Source: Rubritalea marina DSM 17716 (GTDB taxonomy: Bacteria; Verrucomicrobiota; Verrucomicrobiia; Verrucomicrobiales; Akkermansiaceae). From it: a stretch of 64,000 bases of DNA. A program made the position numbers and the translations under genes. Each line of letters begins with the position of its first letter. Positions within the stretch are counted from its first letter, which is position 1. The stretch covers positions 1 to 64,000 of the forward strand of contig NZ_KB899252.1 in assembly GCF_000378105.1 (NCBI RefSeq). Reading direction: 5' to 3'. This document shows, one piece after another, positions 6,459-15,062 of the stretch. The notes below the pieces were generated by a model, which made no database searches, was not told the origin of the DNA, and saw only the letters and a program-made list of their open reading frames with translations.

Positions 6459-7748
6459 CTAGCTAGCCTGTAGCCTAGGCTTGCGGCAGAGGAAGCCATA
6501 AATGGCAATCACCACAAAGCAAATAAACGGTAGGTAGAAGGAAACGTTTACCCCGCTTGAATCAATAATCGCGCCTTGTAGCGGCGGCATGAGACAGCCA
6601 CCACCAATTGCCATGATCAAGCCGGCGGAGCCAAGCTTCGCATCTTCTTTCAGACCTTCCAGCGCGATACCGTAGATTGTGGGGAACATCAACGCCATGC
6701 AGCCAGATGTAGCCACCAAGCAATAGATGCCAGCGCGTCCTTCGAGGTAGATGGTTCCTAGAATGGTCGCCATGCCGCCGAGCGCAAGCACGGTGAGCAG
6801 CTTGCCAGGGGTGAAGAATTTGAGAAGGAAGGTACACACAAAGCGTGATGTGAGGAAAAGACACATCGCAGCAATGTTGAAGTTCTGAGAAAGCGACTCT
6901 GCTTCTTGCTCAGCCATGCCCTCAGCCATGAACACCTCTGTGCCATAGTGGATGATGAAGGTCCAACACATGATCTGCGCACCCACATAGAAGGCCTGAG
7001 CAACCACGCCGCCTATCCAACGCATATTCTTGAACAAGCGCCCAAAGGTAGCTCCCAATTGCAAACCACCAGACTTATCGCGTTGGTGAACAGGCAGCTT
7101 CACAATAGCGAAGACGACGAGCACCACTAGCACCACAATACCGAGAGTCACATACGGTGCTCGAAGGATCGCAAGATCCGACTGCACGATCGCTTCAATC
7201 TCAGCTTCAGGAAGGGCAGCACGCTCTTCTTGGGTACGGCTGTCAATTTTGCTCATGATGAAGGTCTTTGCCACGAACATGCCGGTGAGCGCCCCCATTG
7301 GGTTGAATGCCTGTGCTAAGTTGAGACGGCGAGTGGCGGTCTCGTCTTCGCCCATGGACATAATGTATGGGTTCGCAGATGTCTCGAGGAAGGATAGTCC
7401 GCAAGTCATGATGAAGAAACACGCAAGGAATGGCGCGAAGCTCAGAGTGATACTCGCCGGGATGAACAACAAGCACCCAACAGCGTATAAAGTAAGGCCA
7501 GTAAGTATGCCCGCTCTGTAGGAAAAACGGGTGATGAAAATCGCTGCTGGCAAAGCCATGAAACAATACCCACCATAGAAGGCTGCTTGCACCAGCGATC
7601 CTTCAAAGGCGCTCATGTCGAGAATCTTAGAAAAGACCTTCACCATCGGGTTCGTGATGTCGTTCGCAAAGCCCCACAGCGCGAAGAGCGTGGTGACAAG
7701 GATGAAGGGGATCAAGTACTCTTTAGGTACAACGGGCTTTTTAGTCAT
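6459..7748 (-). CDS. fucP: L-fucose/H+ symporter FucP (MFS)
   Basis: A 429-residue inner-membrane permease with about 12 hydrophobic helices. It has the FucP-type start IPFILVTTLFALWGFANDIT, the GLSFLETSANPYI segment and ATRRLNLAQAFNPMGA, all characteristic of the FHS (fucose/glucose-galactose) subfamily. It imports L-fucose with a proton. It is the last gene of the fucose operon (lactonase, SDR, FAH hydrolase, UxaA dehydratase, fucP), which makes L-fucose the most likely substrate over glucose or galactose. Length is normal for the family. Confidence 0.9.
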   Translation of the reverse strand: MTKKPVVPKEYLIPFILVTTLFALWGFANDITNPMVKVFSKILDMSAFEGSLVQAAFYGGYCFMALPAAIFITRFSYRAGILTGLTLYAVGCLLFIPASITLSFAPFLACFFIMTCGLSFLETSANPYIMSMGEDETATRRLNLAQAFNPMGALTGMFVAKTFIMSKIDSRTQEERAALPEAEIEAIVQSDLAILRAPYVTLGIVVLVVLVVFAIVKLPVHQRDKSGGLQLGATFGRLFKNMRWIGGVVAQAFYVGAQIMCWTFIIHYGTEVFMAEGMAEQEAESLSQNFNIAAMCLFLTSRFVCTFLLKFFTPGKLLTVLALGGMATILGTIYLEGRAGIYCLVATSGCMALMFPTIYGIALEGLKEDAKLGSAGLIMAIGGGCLMPPLQGAIIDSSGVNVSFYLPFICFVVIAIYGFLCRKPRLQAS

Positions 7749-7831
7749 AAGTATGGTTTGGTTTTAGGTAGGTGAATGTTAGATAACCAAGTGTGAGGAG
7801 CTTGGCAATTTCGATTTTCAAATCGTGGGAT

Positions 7832-9478
7832 TTAGAGGGAAACGCCACGTCGCCACGGGATGAAGTCGTCTTGCCCGAGTCCGACAGCCTTGGTGGTGTG
7901 ATTGCCACTGGCCACTTCGAGGATCATCTCTAAGAGTCTGTTACCAGCCTCTTGGATACTTTCTTTCCCTTCGATCACAGTACCAGCATTGTAATCGATC
8001 AGGTCTGGGTGGCGCTCAGCGGTGGTGGTATTGGATGCCACCTTGATCACGGGACAAATCGGGTTGCCCGTAGGGGTCCCCAGCCCGGTAGAAAAGAGGA
8101 TCACATTGCAGCCTGAGCCAGTCATGGCCGTGGTAGATTCCACATCATTGCCTGGAGTGCACACGAGGCTGAGGCCATCGCGGCGCAATGGTTCGGTGTA
8201 GTCGAGCACATCCACGACAGGAGCAGTGCCGCCCTTCTTCGCCGCCCCAGCGGATTTAATCGCATCAGTAATCAAGCCGTCAGTAATGTTACCTGGGCTC
8301 GGGTTCATCGAGAACCCTGAGCCGATCGCTTCTGCTCGGGCGTTGTAGTCTTCCATGATCTGGATAAAACGCTTGGCCTCCACCTGCGTCTGACAACGAC
8401 GAATCAAGTCAGCCTCAACACCACAGAGCTCTGGGAACTCTGAGAGAACAGCGCGGCCATTCAGCATGCTGAGCACGTCAGTGACATGGCCAATCGCTGG
8501 ATTCGCTGAAATTCCAGAAAAGCCATCGGAGCCGCCACATTCCATGCCCACGGAAAGCTTGGTGATCGGAGCCTCTTCACGCGTTTGTCGATTCACCTGG
8601 GTGAGTCCCGCAAAGATCTGGCGCATGGCATCCTCGAGCAGCACCTCCTCCGATGGGTACGCTTGTTGCTCGAACACCTGAAGCGGACGATTGAATGATG
8701 GACAACGCTTCTGCATTTCCTCTTTGAGAATGGATACCTGAGCGTGCTGACAACCAAGAGAAAGCACCGTGACTCCAGCCACATTCGGGTGCGTGGCGTA
8801 GCCGGCTAGCAAGCGGCAGAGTGAGTCGGAATCGCCACGATCCGAACCACAGCCCATGGAATGCGCGAGAAACTTGATGCCATCGACATTCGGGAAAAGT
8901 CGCTGCGCAAGTACAGATTCCTCTGACTCAAAGCTCACTTCAGCCAGTGCTTGCCCCGCTGCTTCAGCAGCAGCCAAGCGCTCAGCAAAATCTTCATACT
9001 TCTCAGACTTGCCGTAGCCCAGTGGCTTCAGCAAAGCATTCTGGAGCATGCGAAGGTTGCGGTTCTCACAAAAAACCATCGGGATCACCAACCAATAGTT
9101 GGCAGTACCAACCGATCCGTCCTCACGGTGAAAGCCCTGGAAGGTGCGTCCTTCAAAGGCGCTCACATCTGGCTTGGTGCTCCATTCAAAACTCCCCTCT
9201 TCGTAGAGGTCGATCCCGAATGGGTCAGCGGCATGGTGTAGATTGTGCGTGTGCAGCAAGGTCCCCGCAGGCACGTCTTCTGATACAGTGCCCACAAGCA
9301 CACCGTACATAGTGACTTTGTCACCCGCCTTCAGATCCTGGATCGGAAATTTGTGCTTTGCATTGACCTCCGTACGGAGCGCGATGCTTTGGCCACCGTG
9401 CTGTACAGTATCGCCGGCTGCGAGGTCAGTGAGCGCCACGAGCACATTGTCCCTTGGGTCGAGTTGGAGAGTAGTCAT
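7832..9478 (-). CDS. UxaA-family dehydratase, probable L-fuconate dehydratase
   Basis: A 548-residue altronate/galactarate dehydratase-family protein: N-terminal SAF domain (about residues 5-95), then the catalytic part with SVGMECGGSDGFSGISANPA and GSGFSMNPSPGNITDGLI. I use the ATG at 9478; an upstream TTG at 9496 is possible. In its operon it is the only dehydratase, between FAH hydrolase and permease genes, so it should convert L-fuconate to 2-keto-3-deoxy-L-fuconate. Enolase-superfamily enzymes do this step in Xanthomonas, whereas Campylobacter fucose loci use a UxaA-type gene, as here. Family is certain, substrate inferred. Confidence 0.85.
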   Translation of the reverse strand: MTTLQLDPRDNVLVALTDLAAGDTVQHGGQSIALRTEVNAKHKFPIQDLKAGDKVTMYGVLVGTVSEDVPAGTLLHTHNLHHAADPFGIDLYEEGSFEWSTKPDVSAFEGRTFQGFHREDGSVGTANYWLVIPMVFCENRNLRMLQNALLKPLGYGKSEKYEDFAERLAAAEAAGQALAEVSFESEESVLAQRLFPNVDGIKFLAHSMGCGSDRGDSDSLCRLLAGYATHPNVAGVTVLSLGCQHAQVSILKEEMQKRCPSFNRPLQVFEQQAYPSEEVLLEDAMRQIFAGLTQVNRQTREEAPITKLSVGMECGGSDGFSGISANPAIGHVTDVLSMLNGRAVLSEFPELCGVEADLIRRCQTQVEAKRFIQIMEDYNARAEAIGSGFSMNPSPGNITDGLITDAIKSAGAAKKGGTAPVVDVLDYTEPLRRDGLSLVCTPGNDVESTTAMTGSGCNVILFSTGLGTPTGNPICPVIKVASNTTTAERHPDLIDYNAGTVIEGKESIQEAGNRLLEMILEVASGNHTTKAVGLGQDDFIPWRRGVSL

Positions 9479-9553
9479 AGGAAATGAGGGGAGCAATGCG
9501 CCCCCGATTTGGTGTTGTTGATCATGATTGGGCGCTGAGCCCGCGGTGAGCGA

Positions 9554-10405
9554 TTAGCGCTCCTTTGACGCTACTTGCTTCTGAGTACCGAGCTTATCGA
9601 TGCCAAGCTCAACCACATCACCTTCCTTGAGGTAGCGTGGTGGGTCAAAGCCGAGTCCAACACCGGCTGGAGTTCCCGTAGAAATAACATCGCCTGGAAG
9701 CAAGGTCATGAACTCTGAAAGGTAGGAAATCACGTGCTGAACATTGAAGATAAAGTCCGCCGTGGTGCTGTCTTGAAGCTTCTCACCATTGACACTCAAC
9801 CAAAGCTTGAGCTCGTTTGGATCTGGCACTTCGTCAGTCGTCGCCACGTAAGGACCAAATGGTGCGTAGGTGTCTGCAGACTTCCCCTTCACCCATTGGC
9901 CACCCATCTCGATCTGCCATGCACGCTCAGAATAATCGTTATGTACAGCGTAGCCAGCCACGTAGTCCAAGGCATCTTCCTCGGAAACATACTTCGCTTT
10001 CTTACCGATCACGACAGCAAGCTCTACCTCCCAGTCAGTCTTCTCCGACTTGCGTGGGATCACGATGGTGTCGTTCGGGCCAGACCACGCGGACGTGGAC
10101 TTAAAGAAGACCACGGGCTCACTTGGTGGCTCCATGCCAGATTCCTTGGCGTGCAGCGCGTAGTTGAGCCCAATGCATACGATCTTTGAAGGGCGAGCAA
10201 TCGCAGGAGCAAGTGTCACTGATGACGCCTCCACTGACGGAAGTTCATTGCTAGCGACGAATGCCTTGAGGCGCTCGAGACCGTCATTTTCGAAGAACCC
10301 TTCATTCCAATCTTCGCCGAAGCTGGAGCAATCAAGGATCGTGTTGTCGTCTGCAAAGACCCCAGGGGTGACTTTGTCGTTTTGGATGAATCGTGTGAGT
10401 TTCAT
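9554..10405 (-). CDS. FAH-family hydrolase, probable 2,4-diketo-3-deoxy-L-fuconate hydrolase
   Basis: A 283-residue fumarylacetoacetate-hydrolase-fold enzyme. IVCIGLNYALHAKESG starts the conserved domain near residue 73, DWEVELAVVIGKKA gives two metal-binding Glu residues, NDYSERAWQ follows, and the C-terminus has STGTPAGVGLGFDPP. In the pathway the protein would cleave 2,4-diketo-3-deoxy-L-fuconate to pyruvate and L-lactate. It lies between the SDR (10449) and the dehydratase (7832) in one transcription unit. A ureidoglycolate lyase-like or other diketo-acid activity cannot be excluded from sequence alone. Confidence 0.85.
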   Translation of the reverse strand: MKLTRFIQNDKVTPGVFADDNTILDCSSFGEDWNEGFFENDGLERLKAFVASNELPSVEASSVTLAPAIARPSKIVCIGLNYALHAKESGMEPPSEPVVFFKSTSAWSGPNDTIVIPRKSEKTDWEVELAVVIGKKAKYVSEEDALDYVAGYAVHNDYSERAWQIEMGGQWVKGKSADTYAPFGPYVATTDEVPDPNELKLWLSVNGEKLQDSTTADFIFNVQHVISYLSEFMTLLPGDVISTGTPAGVGLGFDPPRYLKEGDVVELGIDKLGTQKQVASKER

Positions 10406-10448
10406 TTAGTAAGTAATCAGTAAGAAGTTAAAAGTAAGAATTGGCAGC

Positions 10449-11198
10449 TTAGCGCAACAGCGTGACTCCACCGTCGATGTCGTAGGCGGATCCAGTGATA
10501 AAGGATGCTTTGTCGGAACACAAGAAGGCGGCTAGCTCGGCCACCTCATCAGGTGTGCCCATGCGGCCAATGGGTTGGTACTCGCTGAGTGTTTGCTTCA
10601 CCTGTGGACGCTCTTCTTCGGAGTAATTCTTCTCGAGGAAGCCCTCTACAAAAGGCGTGAGAACACGGGCTGGGCAGATGCAGTTGCAGCGGATGCCTTT
10701 GTCAACATAGTCGCGCGCCACTGACATGGTCATTGAATAAGCGGCACCTTTGGACATCGAGTAGGCAAAGCGATCGAGAATGCCGATCTTGCTCGCGATG
10801 GAGGCCAGGTTGAGGATCGCACCGCCACCCTGTTGCAGCATTTTGGGTACAGCGAAGTGACAGCAATGGTAAACACCCTTCACATTGACACCGTATACTT
10901 TATCGAGCTCCTCAGGACCACAAACCTCCACGTTGCCCACGGCGGCAATGCCAGCATTGTTCACCAAGATATCGACGCGCTCAAGTTGTTCGAAAGCAGC
11001 CTCTACAGAATCCGTAGATGACACGTCACACTGGATCACCTCAGCAGTGCCTCCAGCCTTACGAATCATCTCGGCAGTTTGTTCACCAGCTTCGGTGTTG
11101 AAGTCAAGAATCGCTAGGTGATTGCCCTCTTCGGCAAGTTTCAAGGCGATGGCCTGGCCAATTCCGGAACCAGCGCCAGTTACTACAGCAGTTTTCAT
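10449..11198 (-). CDS. SDR oxidoreductase, probable 2-keto-3-deoxy-L-fuconate dehydrogenase
   Basis: A 249-residue classical short-chain dehydrogenase. It has the NAD(P)-binding TGAGSGIG at residues 8-15, NNAG near 81, a catalytic Ser before YSMSK (Tyr-x3-Lys) and the C-terminal GSAYDIDGG. Asp38 at the end of beta-2 (LDFN) suggests NAD preference. It is 12 bases downstream of the lactonase gene. Of the two SDRs in the cluster, this one sits in the operon with dehydratase and diketo-hydrolase, so it most likely oxidises the C4 hydroxyl of keto-deoxy-fuconate; the other SDR (14228) would act on L-fucose. The assignment between the two could be swapped. Confidence 0.8.
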   Translation of the reverse strand: MKTAVVTGAGSGIGQAIALKLAEEGNHLAILDFNTEAGEQTAEMIRKAGGTAEVIQCDVSSTDSVEAAFEQLERVDILVNNAGIAAVGNVEVCGPEELDKVYGVNVKGVYHCCHFAVPKMLQQGGGAILNLASIASKIGILDRFAYSMSKGAAYSMTMSVARDYVDKGIRCNCICPARVLTPFVEGFLEKNYSEEERPQVKQTLSEYQPIGRMGTPDEVAELAAFLCSDKASFITGSAYDIDGGVTLLR

Positions 11199-11210
11199 AT
11201 CAATGCGTAT

Positions 11211-12038
11211 TTATTGAGTTAATCGGTAAATCTTTGTGGCAGTCTCAGTGTGAATTGCCTCTTGTTCATCTATACTGAGTGAGGAACTAAACTCCGTCAC
11301 ACAATCTTTCCACTTTTTGTAGGAGCTCGCCATCAAGCTCACTGGCCAGTCGGACCCAAACATCAGGCGCTGCGGACCAAAGGACTCGAGCAAGACCTCC
11401 AGGTATCGGCGCATCAGCGTCTCGTCCCAACTCGCATCACGCACCTCTGTCACGAGGCCAGAAATTTTACAAACAAGATGCTCGCGCTTCGCCAGGTCGC
11501 GGATCCCCGCTTCCCAAGCGTCGGGAAAGGATGCCGCACGAATTTCAGGCTTTGCGCCATGATCGAGGACAAATTGCTGCTCTGGATGCCGATCAATGAA
11601 TGCCGTTGCCACGTCCAATTGATTCTGGAAAATCAAGACATCGTAGACCAAACCCTTCTCACCAAGAGCACGCACTCCACGGTCAAAGTCTGGATTGCTT
11701 AAATATTCTTCATCAGCGGCGCCTTGAGTGATCTCGCGCACCCCCACAAAGCGGGGATCACCTGCATAAGCAGCGAGCTGCTCTGACACATCAGCCGCCT
11801 TCAGATCGGCCCAACCAACCACACCCTTGATTTTGCTGCTCTGATCCGCCTGCTGCAAAAGAAAATCATTCTCTTCAAGACAACAGCGCGCCTGCACGGC
11901 CACCGCTCCATCGACTTGATTCTCCTCCAATAACGTGTCCAATTCAGGAGCTAGAAAGCTTCGACGCACATGCTCAGCTTCAATCCAGGAAAATTCTTCT
12001 TCGGTGTAATTCCAGAGATGGTGGTGACTATCTATCAT
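11211..12038 (-). CDS. Amidohydrolase-2 family, probable L-fucono-lactonase
   Basis: A 275-residue TIM-barrel metal hydrolase of the amidohydrolase-related (COG3618) family. The N-terminal MIDSHHHLWNY gives the HxH metal site, VLDHGAKPEIR carries another His, and LMFGSDWPV provides the catalytic Asp. I start at ATG 12038, because the upstream extension begins at TTG and adds residues before the usual MIDxH start. It would hydrolyse L-fucono-lactone to L-fuconate. It is the first gene of the operon and is divergent from the FadR-type regulator. Confidence 0.85.
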   Translation of the reverse strand: MIDSHHHLWNYTEEEFSWIEAEHVRRSFLAPELDTLLEENQVDGAVAVQARCCLEENDFLLQQADQSSKIKGVVGWADLKAADVSEQLAAYAGDPRFVGVREITQGAADEEYLSNPDFDRGVRALGEKGLVYDVLIFQNQLDVATAFIDRHPEQQFVLDHGAKPEIRAASFPDAWEAGIRDLAKREHLVCKISGLVTEVRDASWDETLMRRYLEVLLESFGPQRLMFGSDWPVSLMASSYKKWKDCVTEFSSSLSIDEQEAIHTETATKIYRLTQ

Positions 12039-12125
12039 GGTAGCGCCCAAAGCTGTATTACAGAATGACCTTGGTCAATCCAATTTCTGAAAATTCCTGC
12101 CCCCCTAGGCTTAGGCTGTTAGCCG

Positions 12126-12148
12126 AGCATACTGGTCACCAGAATAGC
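12126..12148. promoter_or_regulatory. Candidate FadR-family operator
   Basis: CTGGTCACCAG (12132-12142) is a perfect inverted repeat with a one-base centre, in the 186-base gap between the divergent lactonase and GntR genes. FadR-subfamily regulators bind palindromes of the type TNGT-N-ACNA, which this fits. It is placed to control both directions. There is no second clear copy nearby. Confidence 0.5.
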
Positions 12149-12224
12149 AAAAGCCATGCATTTCCCGTCAGAGTCACAAGCGCTGCTTGTACAGACATTC
12201 AGTATAGGGTATTGAAAGGTATCT

Positions 12225-12950
12225 ATGAGCAAAGCAGGAAGACCATCGATCACAAGCCAGTCTCCACAAAGCGAAGGGGTGGAATCCGCTTTGGAGCGAA
12301 AGATCCTCTCGGGTGAGCTTGAAGAAGGCCAGAAACTCCCCTCAGAAGGGAAGCTTTGCGATGAGTTCGGCGTCAGCCGCACCGCCCTGCGCGAAGCTCT
12401 GCGTGAGTTACGTGGCCGCGGACTCATCGAGACCATCAATGGCAGTGGTAGCTATGTGGCCAGCGGCAACCTCGAAATGGTCTCCAAGGCTGTCGCAGCA
12501 TACTCAAGTTTGGTATCCGATGAAAAAGCCTCCAACGACTTGATCGAATTCCGCATCCTCATCGAGGGAGCCGCTCTCAACAGACTAGCTCACAGCAAGC
12601 GCAACAAAGCGACGCGTATCGAAAGACTTAACGAGTTGATCGGCAAAATGCGCATCACATCCAACGATCTAGAATTTGGTGAGTTGGACTCACAGTTTCA
12701 CATTCAAATCCTCGAGTCCTGCAACAATGCCTTCATCAGCATGATTGGCAAAGCACTCTACTCACATTACCAAAAGCATATCGGCTTGGCCCACATGGCA
12801 GCCACCGAGGGAATGCGCGTCGACACCATCGAAGAGCACGAAGCGATCATCACCGCCCTCATCAATAGTGATGGAAAGGCTGCTCAGACAGCCCTTGAGA
12901 ATCACCTCACTGCTGCAGCCGAGCGCTCCGAAATCATGGGACTCGACTGA
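12225..12950 (+). CDS. GntR/FadR-family transcriptional regulator of fucose genes
   Basis: A 241-residue regulator. An N-terminal winged helix spans about residues 15-85 (ILSGELEEGQKLPSEGKL, then FGVSRTALREALRELRGRGL), followed by an FCD all-helical effector domain with LDSQFHIQIL, HEAIITAL and NHLTAA supplying the Asp/His metal-ligand pattern. AAAGG six bases before the ATG is a good ribosome site. Divergent from the fucose operon, with a palindrome between, it is probably a repressor relieved by a sugar acid such as fuconate; the ligand is inferred. Confidence 0.88.
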   Translation: MSKAGRPSITSQSPQSEGVESALERKILSGELEEGQKLPSEGKLCDEFGVSRTALREALRELRGRGLIETINGSGSYVASGNLEMVSKAVAAYSSLVSDEKASNDLIEFRILIEGAALNRLAHSKRNKATRIERLNELIGKMRITSNDLEFGELDSQFHIQILESCNNAFISMIGKALYSHYQKHIGLAHMAATEGMRVDTIEEHEAIITALINSDGKAAQTALENHLTAAAERSEIMGLD

Positions 12951-12971
12951 GCCAACCTCATAGAACAAAAA

Positions 12972-13000
12972 AGCCCGAAGCCTCCGAGGAAGCTTGGGCT
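12972..13000 (-). terminator. Terminator of lldD-type gene
   Basis: AGCCCGAAGC pairs with GCTTGGGCT (one bulged base) and is followed on the reverse strand by TTTTTT. It lies between the convergent regulator and FMN-dehydrogenase genes and mainly serves the latter. Confidence 0.75.
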
Positions 13001-13024
13001 AATAAAATTTGGCTAGCGCTTGAT

Positions 13025-14176
13025 TTACTGCTCGATCAAGTGCTGAGGGAAATCAGACACCTTCTCGCATGCTACCTGCTCCATGACCTGCTGCAACTGA
13101 CGCTTGAGCATGGTGAAGGTGTGGTGACCACCTTTCTTACCAAGTGCTCCCACGCCATACATTGGCGTGCGCCCAAGGAATGTGAAGTCAGCACCTGAGG
13201 CCAAGGCATTAGCGACATCCGGACCAGAGCGCAGACCGGAATCCATCATCAGCTTAATCTTGCCTTTGAATTCCTTTGAAAGATCGTGCAACGGCTTGAT
13301 TGTAGACTGGCCTGAGTCGAGCTGGCGGCCACCATGGTTGGATACCCAGAGTCCATCGAGACCCTGCGCAATCGCAGCTTCAGCGTCCTCAGGGTTCACG
13401 ATCCCTTTGATCACAATATTGCCTTTCCAGCGGTCACGGATCGGTTGAATCCTTGCCTCATTGAGGCGACCTGAGAACGTCTTATTCATGAAAAGCCCGA
13501 GGTGCTTCATGTTCAATCCCTTCGGAATGTACGGTTTCATCGTCTGAAACTCAGGAGCCCCCGCCGCAAGCTGACTGAATGACCAAGTAGGATGCGTGCA
13601 CATCTGGTAGACGTTTCGCAAGGTCATGCGCGGTGGGATCGAGAGACCATTCTTAATCTCCTTTGGGCGGTAGGCAAAGGTTGGCGTATCCGCCAAGATC
13701 ACGAGAGTGCGGCAGCCCGCAGCCCATGCGCGATCAAGTAACTTATCGCGGAGTTCTGGTTCAGCTGGATGGTATAGCTGGAACCAGAATTTACCTTCAG
13801 TAATTTCAGAGATTTTCTCAATGCTTGCCGTTCCCACCGTTGAGAGCACGAATGGCAGGTTGTGATCTTTACATGCCTGCGCAAGAATCTCACAGCAATG
13901 TGGCCACATCAGCCCCTGCAACCCCACTGGTGCCATGCCGAATGGCGAATCGTAAGTTTCGCCAAAGAGCTCGGTCTCCTGACTCGCCCCGTTGTAATCT
14001 CTGAGGTAATAAGGCTTAAGCTGCACCTCACGCACCTCGCGCGTGTTGCGGTCTAGGTTTACTTCAGAGAAGCAACCACCATCTAGGTAATCAAATGCGA
14101 ACCCAGGCATACGCTTCTTTGCCTGCGCGCGCAACGCCTCCACGGATGGAAAGCGAGAATCAAAATAATCATTCAT
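13025..14176 (-). CDS. lldD: FMN-dependent alpha-hydroxy-acid (L-lactate) dehydrogenase
   Basis: A 383-residue glycolate oxidase/lactate dehydrogenase-family TIM barrel. SNHGGRQLD supplies the catalytic His and Arg, KGIVNPEDA the FMN-phosphate lysine region, and MDSGLRSGPDV the second FMN-binding loop. L-lactate is a product of the diketo-fuconate hydrolase, so this enzyme would recycle it to pyruvate and feed electrons to quinone. It is downstream of the second SDR in one transcription unit. Related enzymes act on glycolate or mandelate, so lactate is chosen from context. Confidence 0.83.
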   Translation of the reverse strand: MNDYFDSRFPSVEALRAQAKKRMPGFAFDYLDGGCFSEVNLDRNTREVREVQLKPYYLRDYNGASQETELFGETYDSPFGMAPVGLQGLMWPHCCEILAQACKDHNLPFVLSTVGTASIEKISEITEGKFWFQLYHPAEPELRDKLLDRAWAAGCRTLVILADTPTFAYRPKEIKNGLSIPPRMTLRNVYQMCTHPTWSFSQLAAGAPEFQTMKPYIPKGLNMKHLGLFMNKTFSGRLNEARIQPIRDRWKGNIVIKGIVNPEDAEAAIAQGLDGLWVSNHGGRQLDSGQSTIKPLHDLSKEFKGKIKLMMDSGLRSGPDVANALASGADFTFLGRTPMYGVGALGKKGGHHTFTMLKRQLQQVMEQVACEKVSDFPQHLIEQ

Positions 14177-14227
14177 GAGTGAATTGTTGTGTCGTGTGAT
14201 TAAAAATACGTTGAACCATCTGCAGCA

Positions 14228-15010
14228 CTATTCCTTCTCGACCGCCCCGTAGGACCGATCGAAGTGCACGTAACCACCATCCGGATACATGATTTGTCCG
14301 GTGGTGTGGCTGGATCGCTCAGATGCTAAAAAGACCACCATGTTGGCAATTTCACTCGCACTCGTCATGCGCTGACCAAATGGCACGCGCGCCTCGATCT
14401 GCTGCAGTGTGCCCTCTGGATCCTCCAAGGTATTGAGCCAGTTTTGGTATAGCGGCGTCATGACCTCGGCTGGAACGACGGTGTTCACACGAATGCCGTC
14501 CTTGGCAAGAGATAGCGCCCACTCACGAGTCAAGGCATTCATTGCACCCTTTGATGCTGCGTAGCCAGATGTATCACCCTGCCCCGTATCTGCCACCTTC
14601 GATGAAACATTAATAATGAAACCCTTCGATGCCTTCAACGCCTCCAAGGCGTAATGCGTCAGCGCAAACACATGAAAGATGTTCTTCTGCAGCGAGCCCA
14701 TGAAGTCGCTAGGACTATGACCAAGTGACACCCCATCGTTCACGCCCGCATTGTGTACGATTCCATCAATGCGACCAAACTGCGCCAATGTCTGCTCGAT
14801 CGCTTGCTTGCACGCTTCCTCAGAGGAAAGTTCGGCCTCAATCACCGCGCCTCTCCCACATTGCTTGATCAGCTCTTCACCAACAGCTGGCGAGCGCCCA
14901 ACAATGACCGGGATCGCCCCTTCCGCTGCAAAGGCTTCCACGCAGCCAGCTCCAATTCCCTTGGAACCGCCAGTCACGATCACCACTTTGTCGTTCAGAT
15001 TGAGATTCAT
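14228..15010 (-). CDS. SDR oxidoreductase, probable L-fucose dehydrogenase
   Basis: A 260-residue SDR with TGGSKGIG at 14-21, HNAGVNDGV, catalytic YAASK and the C-terminal MYPDGGYVHFDR, a tail typical of sugar-dehydrogenase SDRs of fucose clusters. It would oxidise L-fucose to the lactone, the first step of the pathway. It leads a two-gene unit with the FMN dehydrogenase (gap about 50 bases). There is no palindrome like the one at 12132 upstream, so its regulation may differ. Confidence 0.78.
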   Translation of the reverse strand: MNLNLNDKVVIVTGGSKGIGAGCVEAFAAEGAIPVIVGRSPAVGEELIKQCGRGAVIEAELSSEEACKQAIEQTLAQFGRIDGIVHNAGVNDGVSLGHSPSDFMGSLQKNIFHVFALTHYALEALKASKGFIINVSSKVADTGQGDTSGYAASKGAMNALTREWALSLAKDGIRVNTVVPAEVMTPLYQNWLNTLEDPEGTLQQIEARVPFGQRMTSASEIANMVVFLASERSSHTTGQIMYPDGGYVHFDRSYGAVEKE

Positions 15011-15062
15011 TTGTAATACAGGTTTGTTATTGAGTGAGTAAAAGCAAGCAAATTATCCAGAT

